A DNA stretch of 64,000 bases from Sediminibacillus albus (GTDB lineage Bacteria; Bacillota; Bacilli; Bacillales; Amphibacillaceae): the NCBI RefSeq assembly GCF_900101125.1, contig NZ_FNFL01000005.1, positions 1 to 64,000 of the forward strand, written 5' to 3'. Under the pieces are notes generated by a model. The model saw only the letters and a list, made by a program, of their open reading frames with translations, ran no database searches and was not told the DNA's origin. Below, piece after piece: positions 9,261 through 18,621 of the stretch; within the stretch, counting starts at the first letter, position 1, and each line of letters starts with the position of its first letter. Position numbers and translations under genes: made by a program.

Positions 9261-9371
9261 TAACGACCGGAGTTGTTATTGGAAAGATTAGGGATAAAAT
9301 GAGCGTTGACATTTCACTCTTGCGGACCGCTGACCGCCTGTTTATTTTTATGCAATATTGTGAATATTTAA

Positions 9372-9513
9372 TTGAATAACCACAACGGATGTGGTAAAAT
9401 GAAGATGAAAATTTTTTAAATTTTCGTGCTTTTTGTCAGTTTGTTTGACTTCCCTTCCAAAGCATGAAACATTTGGGGCCAATGTCTAACCAGCATTGGC
9501 CTCCTTTTTTTAT
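9372..9513 (+). ncRNA. Candidate C-rich small RNA with its own promoter and terminator
   Basis: Promoter -35 TTGAAT (9372-9377), 17 bp spacer, -10 TAAAAT (9395-9400); transcription would start near 9407. The product of about 105 nt folds into a stem CGTGCTTT (9425-9432)/AAAGCATG (9459-9466) enclosing a GTCA/TGAC hairpin and an exposed TTCCCTTCC (9450-9458), then the terminator GGCCAATG/CATTGGCC and seven T. No convincing open frame lies inside. A half site TTGTGAA at 9358-9364 recalls Rex/Fnr sites. The C-rich loop could pair with ribosome binding sites, as in RoxS/RsaE-type RNAs; family membership is not shown. Confidence 0.55.
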
Positions 9514-9643
9514 GTAAAGGACTTTTTCTCCCCAGCAATAGGTTTAATAATTTGCGAAGATGATAATAGAATAGTTATATATCCTACAAACTATTTTCCT
9601 GCTGCGATATACTTAGTTAAGGTGCAGGCAGAGGAGGAAAATT

Positions 9644-10705
9644 ATGAAACTTGGGGCAAGAATGTTGAAAACCGGTTTGGCGGTAGCCATATCTTTATAC
9701 ATAGCGACAATGGCCGGCCTTCCTTCACCAATTTTTGCTGGAATTGCTGCAGTATTTGCCATCCAGCCATCCATTTACCGCTCCCTTCAATCTATTTTAG
9801 AGCAAATCCAAGCCAACATCATCGGTGCACTTACAGCAATCATTGTTGTTATCACTTTGGGAAATGACCCTTTTGTCATCGGCTTTACCACCGTCCTGGT
9901 GATTGGTATCTGCATGAAGCTGCAAATGAATGAAACAACCATGCTGTTAGCCGCAGTAGCCGTTATCGCCATCATGGAAACTACTGAAATGGAGTTTATC
10001 ACCTTTGCTTTTATGCGCTTTTCGTCACTATCATTAGGTATTCTCGCTGCTTTTGTCGTCAACCTGTTTTTTCTTCCGCCAAAATACGAAACAAAGCTGT
10101 TTCAGCGGATCGACCGCACTACCTCTGATATATTGCAATGGCTGCGGGTCACTACCAGGCACTTATCAGACGAGCCGGCATTAAAAGGAGAAATCGCCAG
10201 AATCCAGGATGAAATCAGGTATATCGACCAAACGTACCTCCTCTACTCCGAGGAACGGACATACTTAAAGAAGAATAAATACGCTAAAGCAAGAAAGTTG
10301 ATTGTATTCCGCCAACTCATAGCCACTACGAAAAAGTCGTTTGATGTTTTGAAAGCCTTCTATCAGCTGGATGAAAAAATCGAAAGCATCCCTAAAAATT
10401 TTCAAGACGTATTAGTCGAGGAACTAGACAAGGTAATCCATTCCCATGAAAAACTAATTTTAAGTTCGATGGGGAGAATCCGCAAAGGGCATAAAGAAAC
10501 ATTGCGGCTTATTTATGAACCGGATTTTATCAAGCTCGTCGAAACGCTTATCCATGTGTACCAGGAAGAAGAAGAGGAACGATTGATCTTCCTTCCGCTT
10601 GCTTCCCAGCTGATGGAGTACCATCGGGAATTGAAACACCTGCTAAGATTATTAAAAAGCTACCAGCAATACCATCAGTCCGAGCAGTTTAAAATTACCA
10701 GATAG
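9644..10705 (+). CDS. ygaE: Aromatic acid exporter family membrane protein, YgaE-like
   Basis: 353 residues. The first 160 hold about five membrane segments, starting KTGLAVAISLYIATMAGLPS, followed by a long charged, helical cytosolic part (about 160-353). This is the layout of the aromatic acid exporter/FUSC-like family. ATG 9644 follows GAGGAGG. Position between gsaB and the ABC transporter ygaD matches B. subtilis. The exported substrate is unknown. Confidence 0.85.
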   Translation: MKLGARMLKTGLAVAISLYIATMAGLPSPIFAGIAAVFAIQPSIYRSLQSILEQIQANIIGALTAIIVVITLGNDPFVIGFTTVLVIGICMKLQMNETTMLLAAVAVIAIMETTEMEFITFAFMRFSSLSLGILAAFVVNLFFLPPKYETKLFQRIDRTTSDILQWLRVTTRHLSDEPALKGEIARIQDEIRYIDQTYLLYSEERTYLKKNKYAKARKLIVFRQLIATTKKSFDVLKAFYQLDEKIESIPKNFQDVLVEELDKVIHSHEKLILSSMGRIRKGHKETLRLIYEPDFIKLVETLIHVYQEEEEERLIFLPLASQLMEYHRELKHLLRLLKSYQQYHQSEQFKITR

Positions 10706-10708
10706 AAC

Positions 10709-10748
10709 AAAACAGGCTGTCGAGAAAGTCTCGGCAGCCTGTTTTTTC
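10709..10748 (+). terminator. Terminator of ygaE
   Basis: AAACAGGCTGTCGAGA...TCTCGGCAGCCTGTTTTTT, a long perfect-looking hairpin with T-run right after the stop. Confidence 0.9.
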
Positions 10749-10825
10749 TAGTCTGTTTTCTAAATGTCGATTACTTTGTAGTGGAAGTTTTCACATATGC
10801 CCAACGGTCTAGGATTGGCATTATA

Positions 10826-10990
10826 TCGAGACAGCTGCCTGTCGGAGCATGAAGGCTTTCTCCATTTTGAGCTGCTCCATGGGAGGAGTACCGCGAGACT
10901 CCTGCGGAAAAACGGGTGACCCGAGACCCCACAGGGTGGGTTTCGCGAGGAGGCTCGGGCGTTCGTCCCGCGGAAAGCGAGCGGCATTCT
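10826..10990. repeat. Divergent copy of the dispersed intergenic repeat core
   Basis: This stretch contains GAGACTCCTGCGG, GAGACCCCACAGGG, GGAGGCTCG and CCGCGGAAAGCG in the order seen in the core of the four MITE-like repeats elsewhere in the window, but with many differences and without the conserved tail. It fills most of the 380-base gap between ygaE and ygaD. No gene was seen there. Confidence 0.6.
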
Positions 10991-11085
10991 CGCCCACGAC
11001 GATAGAATAAAAAAACTAAAAGTTACTCTACAAGCAGAGGCTGTGAAATTGATTCACAGACTGTTTTTATTTAAGCATTAACTCG

Positions 11086-12858
11086 TCATGTGCCAAGGTA
11101 TTCGGTTTTTGAATCATCGAGCTGCTGGACTTGGTAGAGGTTATAATAATTGCCTTTCAGGCTCATTAATTCACGATGGGAACCTTCTTCTTTAATCTCA
11201 CCGCTTTCTATTAATACTATCCTGTCTGCATGGGTAATCGTCGACAGTCGATGGGCAACAATAAACGTAGTCCGGTTCGATGCCAGCTTTTCCAGCGCTT
11301 CCTGGATTAGGTGTTCACTTTCCAAATCCAGGGCAGATGTTGCTTCATCCAATATGAGCAATGGCGGATTTTTTAAAAACACTCTGGCAATGGCAATGCG
11401 CTGTTTTTGCCCTCCGGATAATTTAACACCGCGCTCGCCGACCATCGTATCGTATCCATGTGTAAGGCCCGTAATGAAACCATGGGCGTTTGCCGCTTTA
11501 GCAGCTTCGATAACTTCTTCATCGCTGGCATATGGGTTGCCCATCCGGATATTCATCGCGATTGATTCACTAAATAAAATATTATCCTGGAGAACCATGC
11601 CGATTTTGTCTCTCAATGAGCGGGCTTTGACGTCTCGTATATCGGTACCATCGATTTTAATGCTTCCGTCTGTTACATCATAAAATCTTGGGATTAAGCT
11701 TATTAATGTCGACTTGCCACCGCCGCTCATTCCGACAAAGGCGATCGTCTCCCCTTGTTTGACGTTTAACGACACGTTATTAAGCACCATCGAATCATCA
11801 TCGTCATACCTGAAGCTGACTTTATCAATCGATACGTCCCCTTTGACTTCCTGAAGGTTTTTGGCTTTCTCATCATCAACGATATCGTATTCTTCATCCA
11901 AAAATTCAAACACACGATCCATCGAAGCGATCGACTGAACTAAAACAGTTGAAGAGCTAATCAGACGCCTTAGCGGACTGTACACTCTATCCATATAGCC
12001 GACAAAGGCAGCCATTGTTCCGATTGTCAGTCCTCCGGTAATAGCAAAATAACCGGCAAAAGCAACAACAAGCAATGGAGCCAAATCGGTGATCGTATTG
12101 GTGACAGCAAACGTTTTGGCGTTCCAGGACGTATGCTGGATCGCTTTATCGAGGAAGTTGGCATTTTGCTGATCAAATTGGTCCTGTTCATAATCCTCCA
12201 GAGCAAAGCTCCTTGTTACCGGCATTCCCTGCACCCGTTCATGCAGGTGGCCCTGGACTTGGGCAAGCGCCTGGGAGCGATCACGCGTCAGGCTGCGCAG
12301 CCGTCCGTAAAATAGCTTGACCGCAAACCCGTACAAAGGGAAGAGTGCAATTGATACCAGTGTTAACCAAACGTTCATAGAAAGCATGATAGCTATTGCA
12401 ATCAGAATCGTAATCATATCCAGCCAAATATTCATCAAGCCGGTCATCACGAAGTTCTTGGTTTGTTCCACATCGTGGATCACCCGTGATATAATTTCTC
12501 CTGTTTTTGTTTGTGAATAAAATCGAAGGCTTAGCTTTTGAATGTGGTCAAATAATTTATCCCTTATATCGTATAAGATATTATTTCCTGTCCATTGCGC
12601 CAAATACTGGCGGAAATACTCCACCGGCGGACGAACCACAAGAAATATGACAAACGCTCCGCCCATCAGCCATAATAACTCGGAAATCTTTTCCGCATTC
12701 GTCATCCCATCGGCGGAAATAATATTATCGATCACATATTTCACAATTAACGGCATTAATAATGGTATTCCAAATTTAATGATTCCGATTAAAACCGTCC
12801 ATAGTATTTTCCATTTATATGGCCGAACAAAATCCATATACCTTTTAATGCTGTCCAA
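11086..12858 (-). CDS. ygaD: ABC transporter, fused membrane and ATPase domains (YgaD-like exporter)
   Basis: Half-size exporter of 590 residues. Six membrane helices span about 20-310. The nucleotide-binding domain has Walker [10 protein letters not shown], signature LSGGQKQR, Walker [13 protein letters not shown] and the H-loop VAHRLST, so it should be catalytically competent as a homodimer. TTG 12858 after GAGAGGTGG is preferred over an upstream ATG because it gives the usual start [15 protein letters not shown]. Synteny supports YgaD. The exported substrate is unknown; lipid or multidrug export is typical for the family. Confidence 0.9.
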   Translation of the reverse strand: MDSIKRYMDFVRPYKWKILWTVLIGIIKFGIPLLMPLIVKYVIDNIISADGMTNAEKISELLWLMGGAFVIFLVVRPPVEYFRQYLAQWTGNNILYDIRDKLFDHIQKLSLRFYSQTKTGEIISRVIHDVEQTKNFVMTGLMNIWLDMITILIAIAIMLSMNVWLTLVSIALFPLYGFAVKLFYGRLRSLTRDRSQALAQVQGHLHERVQGMPVTRSFALEDYEQDQFDQQNANFLDKAIQHTSWNAKTFAVTNTITDLAPLLVVAFAGYFAITGGLTIGTMAAFVGYMDRVYSPLRRLISSSTVLVQSIASMDRVFEFLDEEYDIVDDEKAKNLQEVKGDVSIDKVSFRYDDDDSMVLNNVSLNVKQGETIAFVGMSGGGKSTLISLIPRFYDVTDGSIKIDGTDIRDVKARSLRDKIGMVLQDNILFSESIAMNIRMGNPYASDEEVIEAAKAANAHGFITGLTHGYDTMVGERGVKLSGGQKQRIAIARVFLKNPPLLILDEATSALDLESEHLIQEALEKLASNRTTFIVAHRLSTITHADRIVLIESGEIKEEGSHRELMSLKGNYYNLYQVQQLDDSKTEYLGT

Positions 12859-13039
12859 GATGTCCACCTCTCTTTCTAATCTAGCTGCATTTATTTTTTT
12901 ATGTTGCCTCCATCTTGGCATAAAAAACTTCCTGTCCGAATTACACAGGCGAAAAAGGCTATGCAGGAACAATAAAAACCTTGCCGCCCGATCGGAGACA
13001 AGGGTCTTTTATCGTGATAAGTTGATTGCAGATACAGCT

Positions 13040-13567
13040 TTATCGATATGTTAAATACCTTTCATACCATTGATCTACAAATTCTGGAGCAAAGGGACCT
13101 TTCCTTTGTCTGATCCAATGAATTAAATATTCGACATGATTCCATAAAATCCGGTCAACCACTTTCGGGTAGTTCATCGCCTGTTTATGCTGCTCGTATT
13201 CATCTTCATCCAATAAGGTAAAAGTCATGTCCGGATACACTTTAATATCTAAATCATAATCAATATATTTCAGTGCCTCGTTGTCAAAAACAAAAGGCGA
13301 ACTAATATTGCAGTAATAATAGATTCCGTCATTCCGCAGCATGCCAATCACATTGAACCAATATTTTGAATGAAAGTAGCAGATCGCAGGCTCTCTGGTT
13401 ATCCACGTTCTTCCATCGCTTTCTGTGACCAAGGTTCTATCATTAGCTCCTATCACTATGTTTCGCGTGCCCTTTAAAACCGTACTGCTTTCCCAAACGC
13501 GATGGAGCTGGCCATTGTGTTTATAGCTTTGTATTTGCATTCTCGAGCCAGGTTGTGGGCCAGCCAT
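13040..13567 (-). CDS. ntdP: Nucleoside tri-/diphosphate phosphatase NtdP (YgaC, DUF402)
   Basis: 175 residues from ATG 13567, behind GAAAGGAAG. A longer frame to 13684 adds a stretch with no counterpart in the family. The sequence carries the DUF402 hallmarks: [14 protein letters not shown] at the N-terminus, the [13 protein letters not shown] block and the [21 protein letters not shown] acidic region that binds metal in characterised homologues. The S. aureus homologue hydrolyses nucleoside tri- and diphosphates. It sits between sspE and ygaD as in B. subtilis. Confidence 0.88.
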   Translation of the reverse strand: MAGPQPGSRMQIQSYKHNGQLHRVWESSTVLKGTRNIVIGANDRTLVTESDGRTWITREPAICYFHSKYWFNVIGMLRNDGIYYYCNISSPFVFDNEALKYIDYDLDIKVYPDMTFTLLDEDEYEQHKQAMNYPKVVDRILWNHVEYLIHWIRQRKGPFAPEFVDQWYERYLTYR

Positions 13568-13688
13568 CCTATCTTCCTTTCTTTGATTAAAGTTTTTATT
13601 ATTTACTATATCAATTATAACGATTATGAAATCTAAATGGAAATGATAGACTGCAGCTGATTCCCCCAGAAAATAATACACCAATAGA

Positions 13689-13724
13689 AAAAGGAGCTCT
13701 CCACGGATTAGGAGAGCTCCTTCT
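13689..13724 (-). terminator. Terminator of sspE
   Basis: Minus-strand AAGGAGCTCTCC...GGAGAGCTCCTTTTT hairpin with T-run, 25 bp after the sspE stop. Confidence 0.9.
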
Positions 13725-13749
13725 GTCTGAAAAATTCGGGGGTAGAAAG

Positions 13750-14016
13750 TTATTTCTTTTTAGCTTGAGACTTTTGGTTTTGTTTTCTTACTTGTTGAGC
13801 ATCAGTCTCAGAAGCGAATTCAGCGCCAAATTGCTGCTGGCCTGCTTGGCCTGCTTGCTGTCCGCCGCGTGCAGCTCTTTGGTTTTGCTTTTTCACTTGC
13901 TGGGCGTCAGTCTCAGAAGCAAATTCTGCACCAAACTGTTGGCCTTGTGCAGCCTGTTGGTTTTGTTGTCTAACTTTTTGAGCGTTAGTTTGGTTTGGTT
14001 GGTTTTTATTAGCCAT
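13750..14016 (-). CDS. sspE: Gamma-type small acid-soluble spore protein SspE
   Basis: 88 residues, very rich in Gln, Asn, Ala and Lys with no hydrophobic core. It contains two copies of [15 protein letters not shown] (about residues 27-41 and 61-75), each carrying the EFASETD site cut by the germination protease GPR. Gamma SASPs store amino acids in the spore core and are degraded on germination. ATG 14016 follows GGAGGTGAT. Expression would be forespore-specific (sigma-G), although no such promoter was verified. Confidence 0.95.
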   Translation of the reverse strand: MANKNQPNQTNAQKVRQQNQQAAQGQQFGAEFASETDAQQVKKQNQRAARGGQQAGQAGQQQFGAEFASETDAQQVRKQNQKSQAKKK

Positions 14017-14169
14017 CTCATATCACCTCCGCACCAATTAATTTCTCCAATCAGCGCGAAGTTATCCAATAAAACAGCACAAGAAAATTATCCATGCCAA
14101 CCATATGTTACCAATGAGGAATAAAATCATCGAATTTATCTTAAAATAACTAAGCAGAGTTTCACCTGG

Positions 14170-15252
14170 TCATCTTGCATGTTTAAGCATTTTCTGGTGG
14201 GACACCGGAAACGGATAATCTTTTAATTCCTGCGATGGGACAAATTTGCTTTGCGATGTGCGTAAGCTGCCTTCTTCAACGGTTGCTTCCATGACAGTCA
14301 CATCCCAAATCAGGTGGGAAAACACATGTTTAATATCGTCTACTTTCCCGTTAATAGTAATTTTCAGGCCATATACCTGTTCAAACCAGCCGGCAGCATG
14401 CTCCTCGTCTGTTTCAGCGAACGGTGCCATCGGAAACTGCCATAGATTGGCCAGCAGCCCTTTTTCCGGCCTTTGCTCTATTAAGTATCGGCCTGTTTGA
14501 TCTTTGACTATAAAAGCAAAGTATTCCACCTTTTTCTGCTTTTTTGACTTACTCTTTATTGGCAAATCCTGCTGGACTCCCTCCGCATATGCCTTGCAAT
14601 GCTGCCGGACCGGACAAAGCAGACAGGAGGGCGAGCTTGGCGTACAGATCAATGCGCCAAGTTCCATTAAGCCCTGGTTGAATGCCGACGGATTGTTTGG
14701 GGAGATAATCTCCTGGACACATTCTTCAAATATGCGTCTCGTTTTCTGCTTGGCAATGTCTTCATCAATCATAAGTACCCGGGACAAGACACGCATCACA
14801 TTTCCATCTACTGCCGGTTCGGGCTGGTCGTAAGCAATGCTGAGGATAGCCCCTTTTGTATAAGGCCCGACACCTTTTAAAGAGCCCAGTGCTTTGGGAT
14901 CTTCCGGAACTTTACTGTCATAGGAAGCAGCGACTTCTTTAACGGCAGTTTGTAAATTCCGTGCACGGGAATAGTAACCTAGACCTTCCCAGGCTTTCAA
15001 TACATCCTGTTCTTCGGCAGCAGCTAAGTCATTCAGCGTTGGGAATCTTTCAATAAACCGTGCGAAATAAGGAATAACCGTATCAACTTTAGTTTGTTGC
15101 AGCATGATTTCGGAAACCCAGATTTTGTATGGGTCTTTATCTTCCCGCCATGGAAGCTGGCGTTGTTCTTTGTTAAACCATGAAATTAAATCGGCCTGGA
15201 AGCTGTCCTTATTAAAATTGTATATTAATTTAGATACTTGCTCATTTTTCAC
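14170..15252 (-). CDS. mutY: A/G-specific adenine glycosylase MutY
   Basis: 360 residues. Removes adenine mispaired with 8-oxoguanine. The catalytic Glu is in WVSEIMLQQTKVDTVIPYF, the helix-hairpin-helix is LKGVGPYTKGAIL, the catalytic Asp is in PAVDGNVMRVLSR, and the iron-sulfur cluster ligands follow C-x6-C-x2-C-x5-C (CTPSSPSCLLCPVRQHC). A C-terminal Nudix-like domain (about 235-355) recognises 8-oxoG. The GTG at 15252 follows AAGGATG. Divergent from yfhP, as in B. subtilis. Confidence 0.95.
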   Translation of the reverse strand: MKNEQVSKLIYNFNKDSFQADLISWFNKEQRQLPWREDKDPYKIWVSEIMLQQTKVDTVIPYFARFIERFPTLNDLAAAEEQDVLKAWEGLGYYSRARNLQTAVKEVAASYDSKVPEDPKALGSLKGVGPYTKGAILSIAYDQPEPAVDGNVMRVLSRVLMIDEDIAKQKTRRIFEECVQEIISPNNPSAFNQGLMELGALICTPSSPSCLLCPVRQHCKAYAEGVQQDLPIKSKSKKQKKVEYFAFIVKDQTGRYLIEQRPEKGLLANLWQFPMAPFAETDEEHAAGWFEQVYGLKITINGKVDDIKHVFSHLIWDVTVMEATVEEGSLRTSQSKFVPSQELKDYPFPVSHQKMLKHAR

Positions 15253-15441
15253 AATCGATCATCCTTCGTGGTACAATTATGATACTGTGCGTAAAACGAT
15301 AATCCTTATTGCTTCCCCGGCTGGCAGCTGGAAGAAGCATTGGTTTCATATATTTGCATGTTTACCGGCCAATCAGGCCAAATCAATTAAACTCAACCTA
15401 GAAGTACTGCACTTCAGTAAATAAAAGGAGGGCCATTTTAG

Positions 15442-16437
15442 ATGGATACTGGAACCCACATTGTCATGGGGGTTGCGCTAGGTGGCCTAGCTACTCTAGA
15501 TCCCGTTGTGCAAAGTGATCCTGCTTTATATAGCGCCGTTATGCTCGGAACAATTGTAGGTTCACAAGCACCAGATTCTGACACTGTTTTAAAATTACGA
15601 AACAATGCTGTTTATATAAGACATCACCGCGGAGTCACCCATTCTGTTCCGGCCGTTATCTTTTGGGGAATTGCTATCGCAAGCCTGATTTACGCGTTTA
15701 GCCCGGAAGTCAATTTCCTTCATTTATGGCTTTGGACTTTTTTGGCAGTGATCATCCACGTATTAGTTGATGTCTTTAATGCTTACGGCACCCAGGCATA
15801 CCGGCCATTCACTCAAAGGTGGGTTGCATACGGGTTTATCAATACGTTTGACCCTTATATTTTTGTCATGCACATCATCGGCATTGTTGCCTGGGTGCTT
15901 GGGGCTGAACCAGGGTACACCTGGCTTCTGATTTACTTTGTGATTTTCCTTTATTACATCAAACGGTATATCGATAAAAGGGAAATCGTAAAAAAAGTAA
16001 AACACCATATTTCGAACGTGGAACAAATAGCAACATCGCCAACGTTGAAGCAAAACATATGGCGGATTGCCATCACCACAGAGAATCGTTACTTTGTAGG
16101 CAGGGTTGAAAACGGCCATGTCGAAATTGTCGACGAATTTGAAAAGCAGCCGCTGCCCGAGGACAATATTACGGAAATTGCTCTACAGGATAAAAACATT
16201 TCCGCATTTCTTTCCTTTTCACCGGTTTACCGGTGGGAAATCAACTACTTTGATGACTTTACCGAAGTACGGTTCATTGACTTAAGGTACAGGTCCAAGG
16301 GGCATTACCCTTTTGTCGCGGTTGTCCAAATTGATGACAATCACCGGATCATGACATCTTATACAGGCTGGATTTTTTCCGAGAAAAAACTGCAGCGCAA
16401 GCTTGTGATTGAGGATTCACCATCCCCATTTTCCTAA
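15442..16437 (+). CDS. yfhP: Membrane-bound metal-dependent hydrolase family protein YfhP
   Basis: 331 residues. N-terminal motif MDTGTHIVMGVALGGLA plus SQAPDSDTVLKLR and HHRGVTHS are signatures of the DUF457/YdjM membrane-bound hydrolase family. About four membrane segments lie between 70 and 175, followed by a soluble C-terminal domain. The His/Asp residues near HHRGVTHS probably bind metal. ATG 15442 follows AAGGAGGG. The substrate is unknown. B. subtilis YfhP has been described as a repressor of neighbouring yfh genes; that role is not testable here. Confidence 0.88.
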   Translation: MDTGTHIVMGVALGGLATLDPVVQSDPALYSAVMLGTIVGSQAPDSDTVLKLRNNAVYIRHHRGVTHSVPAVIFWGIAIASLIYAFSPEVNFLHLWLWTFLAVIIHVLVDVFNAYGTQAYRPFTQRWVAYGFINTFDPYIFVMHIIGIVAWVLGAEPGYTWLLIYFVIFLYYIKRYIDKREIVKKVKHHISNVEQIATSPTLKQNIWRIAITTENRYFVGRVENGHVEIVDEFEKQPLPEDNITEIALQDKNISAFLSFSPVYRWEINYFDDFTEVRFIDLRYRSKGHYPFVAVVQIDDNHRIMTSYTGWIFSEKKLQRKLVIEDSPSPFS

Positions 16438-16458
16438 ACAACAGCATGAAAAAAATTT

Positions 16459-16493
16459 AAGGCTTGGTGTTTTAACAGCACCAGCCTTTATTT
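16459..16493 (+). terminator. Terminator between yfhP and yfhJ
   Basis: AAGGCTTGGTG...CACCAGCCTTTATTT, an imperfect hairpin with one bulge after the yfhP stop; it may serve both convergent genes. Confidence 0.65.
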
Positions 16494-16498
16494 ATGTT

Positions 16499-16765
16499 CT
16501 ATTGAAGATTATTTTTTTTATCAAACATACGTTTATATTTCGGGTTATTTTCAATGAAGTCATGGAGATCGGGACCGTAATGGTCAATCCAGCGGATAAC
16601 CACCTGTTCTGTTACATCTTTTCCCTCATAGGGCTGGCCAGCTTTGGCCCGTGTTGCATCGAAATCCTCCCACAACAACTCTACCCACGTCCGCGCTTCC
16701 TCCAGCGATAACTGCTCATTCTTTTCATATAAGCGTTCTGCTAAACGTTCGAATCTATCCTGCAT
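16499..16765 (-). CDS. yfhJ: WVELL-family protein YfhJ
   Basis: 88 residues from ATG 16765. The sequence contains ARTWVELLWEDFDATRAKAG, the motif that names the WVELL/YfhJ family, and ends in a charged tail. The same short length and the neighbourhood of sspK and yfhH agree with B. subtilis YfhJ. An in-frame start at 16837 would add 24 residues unlike the family. Function unknown. Confidence 0.85.
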   Translation of the reverse strand: MQDRFERLAERLYEKNEQLSLEEARTWVELLWEDFDATRAKAGQPYEGKDVTEQVVIRWIDHYGPDLHDFIENNPKYKRMFDKKNNLQ

Positions 16766-17000
16766 CCTGTCACCCTTTACCGAAAAATCACGGCCATTCA
16801 TGCCGCTCCGGTAATTATTGTACCACATAACCAGCAAACAAAAGCAAAAACTAAAGAAGACATCCGCTACGATCTGTGGCTGTTACTTCTGCAGTCCAGC
16901 GTATCGGATGCGCCCGCACATTGCGGGTAGTCCAGAACTCCATGCTTCGGTTTAAAAAACGCGTCACGTACAAACAATCGTGGAATGGGAGGTCATGTGA

Positions 17001-17141
17001 ATGCGTAATAAAGAAATCGGTTTTACGGATAAACGAATGGATGGCAAGCCTCGTGCCAAAGCTCGCTTTAGCCCGAAACGGGCAGATGGATCGATTAATA
17101 CTAGACCTCAAGCCAGAATGAAAAATTCTTCATCCCGTTAA
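17001..17141 (+). CDS. sspK: Acid-soluble spore protein K (SspK)
   Basis: A 46-residue basic protein beginning MRNKEIGFTDKRMDGKPRAK and containing FSPKRADGSINTRPQARM, closely matching remembered SspK (YfhI/sspK region) sequences. ATG 17001 follows GGGAGG (16987-16992). SspK is a minor forespore protein. It lies between yfhJ and yfhH as in B. subtilis. The downstream 50-codon gene begins 18 bp after its stop, so the two are likely one transcript. Confidence 0.88.
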   Translation: MRNKEIGFTDKRMDGKPRAKARFSPKRADGSINTRPQARMKNSSSR

Positions 17142-17159
17142 CTTTGAGGAGGCGTTGTT

Positions 17160-17312
17160 GTGTCCAGACATAAACCGTATTTCAATAATCTTTATCAAGA
17201 TCCGTTTCAATCCCCGCGCGCCAATCCCAAACGCGCCAGCCAGCAAGTGAATGGCGAAACTAGAAAGAGCCAGAAGGATATTATCATGGACGTCCTAAAG
17301 AAAAAAGGATAA
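17160..17312 (+). CDS. Small basic protein, possibly YpzG family
   Basis: 50 residues from GTG 17160, 7 bp after GAGGAGG (17146-17152). It begins MSRHKPYFNNLYQDPFQSPR and contains KRASQQVNGETRKSQ; the N-x-(K/T)RA-S-x-QVNGET pattern recalls the YpzG family of sporulation-associated small proteins. Assignment is tentative. It shares a transcript with sspK, which supports a late sporulation role, and is followed by a terminator. Confidence 0.7.
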   Translation: MSRHKPYFNNLYQDPFQSPRANPKRASQQVNGETRKSQKDIIMDVLKKKG

Positions 17313-17319
17313 TTATAGA

Positions 17320-17357
17320 AACAGTCCCTGCGTGTAAACAAAAGCAGGGACTGTTTT
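17320..17357 (+). terminator. Bidirectional terminator between the small gene and yfhH
   Basis: AACAGTCCCTGC...GCAGGGACTGTTTTTATT with A-rich 5' side, suited to both convergent genes. Confidence 0.85.
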
Positions 17358-17359
17358 TA

Positions 17360-17689
17360 TTATAATTTTTTGCCCAAAATAGAAATTGGCACGGCTTCCT
17401 GTTTTTCCAGTGTCTGTCCTAGCAAATTCACTCGGTTCCCCCAGGCAAAGACCCCATTGATATAATTAATTTTAAAGGTATGGCCCGGATCCTGTGCTAA
17501 TTCATAGGTTTCCCCTTTTTGGAAATCCTCCGGGTTTAACGTGTAAGCAATGGCCATTTGAATTTTTCTCTCATAAATCGCATATTCACTGACATTGCCC
17601 AATTGCTCTGCTTTCTGGGCTTTTTCCTTCAATGCCGCTACTTCCTGCCGCAATTCTTCAACGGTGTACTCGCTATATCTTTTTTCCAT
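17360..17689 (-). CDS. yfhH: YfhH family protein (DUF1811)
   Basis: 109 residues starting MEKRYSEYTVEELRQEVAAL and containing a helical N-terminal half (about 8-55) and a beta-rich C-terminal half with INGVFAWGNR and EAVPISILG, all recognisable from B. subtilis YfhH. Function is unknown. The ATG at 17689 follows GGGGGAG. The gene is divergent from the short-chain dehydrogenase gene. Confidence 0.9.
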   Translation of the reverse strand: MEKRYSEYTVEELRQEVAALKEKAQKAEQLGNVSEYAIYERKIQMAIAYTLNPEDFQKGETYELAQDPGHTFKINYINGVFAWGNRVNLLGQTLEKQEAVPISILGKKL

Positions 17690-17824
17690 TATTAAAACTC
17701 CCCCTGGGTGCCTTTTCAGTTATTCTGCCGAACCTTGTAACAATCCTATTTTACATTTTACCAACAATTAGCCACAATAGAAATATCAAACCATAGAAAT
17801 ATAGTGACCTAGGAGGGGCTAACC

Positions 17825-18484
17825 ATGGGAGTAGTTGCCATAACAGGAGCTGGAAGCGGATTGGGAAGGGCGCTCGCACATAAGTATAGAGCAGCAGGAA
17901 ATACTATTTATTTATTAGGAAGGGATGAGCAAAAGCTGCTGCTCGTCCAAAATGAAATCCGCAGCAGCGGCGGAAGTGCAGAAACAGTCGCCTGCGATAT
18001 TACCGAGCCTGCTTCAGTCTCGATTGCTTTTGAACAATTTGACCAGCTTGATCTGCTGATAAACAATGCAGGGATGGGAATTTTCGGTGCCTTATCTACT
18101 TACTCACCTGACGAAATTGACCAAGTGATCGATACTAATATCAAAGGAACGATTCACGTCACTCAATACGCCTTGCCATTGCTCGAACAAAGCAATGGGC
18201 GAATCATTAACATTATTTCTACTGCAGGGCTTAGAGGCAAAACCAATGAGTCCGTCTATTGTGCCAGCAAGTTTGCTGTAAGAGGCTTTACCGAAAGCCT
18301 GCAAAAGGAATGGGAAAGTAAATCCGTCTCCATTACTGCGGCATACATGGGTGGAATGAACACGCCATTTTGGGAAAACAGCGAACATGTAAGCAATCCG
18401 GAAAATTTCCCTTCACCTGATCAGGCAGCCGAACAAATATTCAACCAGGACGACAGACGCACTGAGATCCACATTGAAAAATAG
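17825..18484 (+). CDS. Short-chain dehydrogenase/reductase
   Basis: 219-residue classical SDR. Cofactor loop TGAGSGLGRALA (about 7-18), the NNAG motif (about 80-83), catalytic Ser in NIISTAG and the YxxxK pair in YCASK (about 140-144) are all present. An Arg after the glycine loop (LLGRDE) suggests NADP preference. Start ATG 17825 follows AGGAGGGG. The substrate is unknown. The protein ends at an EIHIEK strand typical of this subgroup, so it looks complete. Confidence 0.88.
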   Translation: MGVVAITGAGSGLGRALAHKYRAAGNTIYLLGRDEQKLLLVQNEIRSSGGSAETVACDITEPASVSIAFEQFDQLDLLINNAGMGIFGALSTYSPDEIDQVIDTNIKGTIHVTQYALPLLEQSNGRIINIISTAGLRGKTNESVYCASKFAVRGFTESLQKEWESKSVSITAAYMGGMNTPFWENSEHVSNPENFPSPDQAAEQIFNQDDRRTEIHIEK

Positions 18485-18621
18485 CGAACCATCGTTCAGC
18501 AGCTTGCAAACCGCAGTTTCCGTTACAGGCCCGTTATTATTCCAGCCATCTACTGCCTATTTTATTGAGATAATAAATTTGAAATAGACCAAACAACACA
18601 TCATAAAAAAGGGGCTTATGT

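Noticed and set aside
11030..11066. Hairpin CTGTGAAATTGATTCACAG as ygaD terminator
   Set aside because: The T-run lies on the plus strand, so it does not fit the minus-strand gene; the real terminator of ygaD is not clear.
16851..17121. Two overlapping frames on opposite strands near sspK
   Set aside because: They are shadows of sspK (17001-17141), which has the ribosome binding site and the spore-protein sequence.
18485..18570. Readthrough extension of the short-chain dehydrogenase past its TAG
   Set aside because: The protein already ends at the usual final strand; the following 23 codons have no family resemblance.
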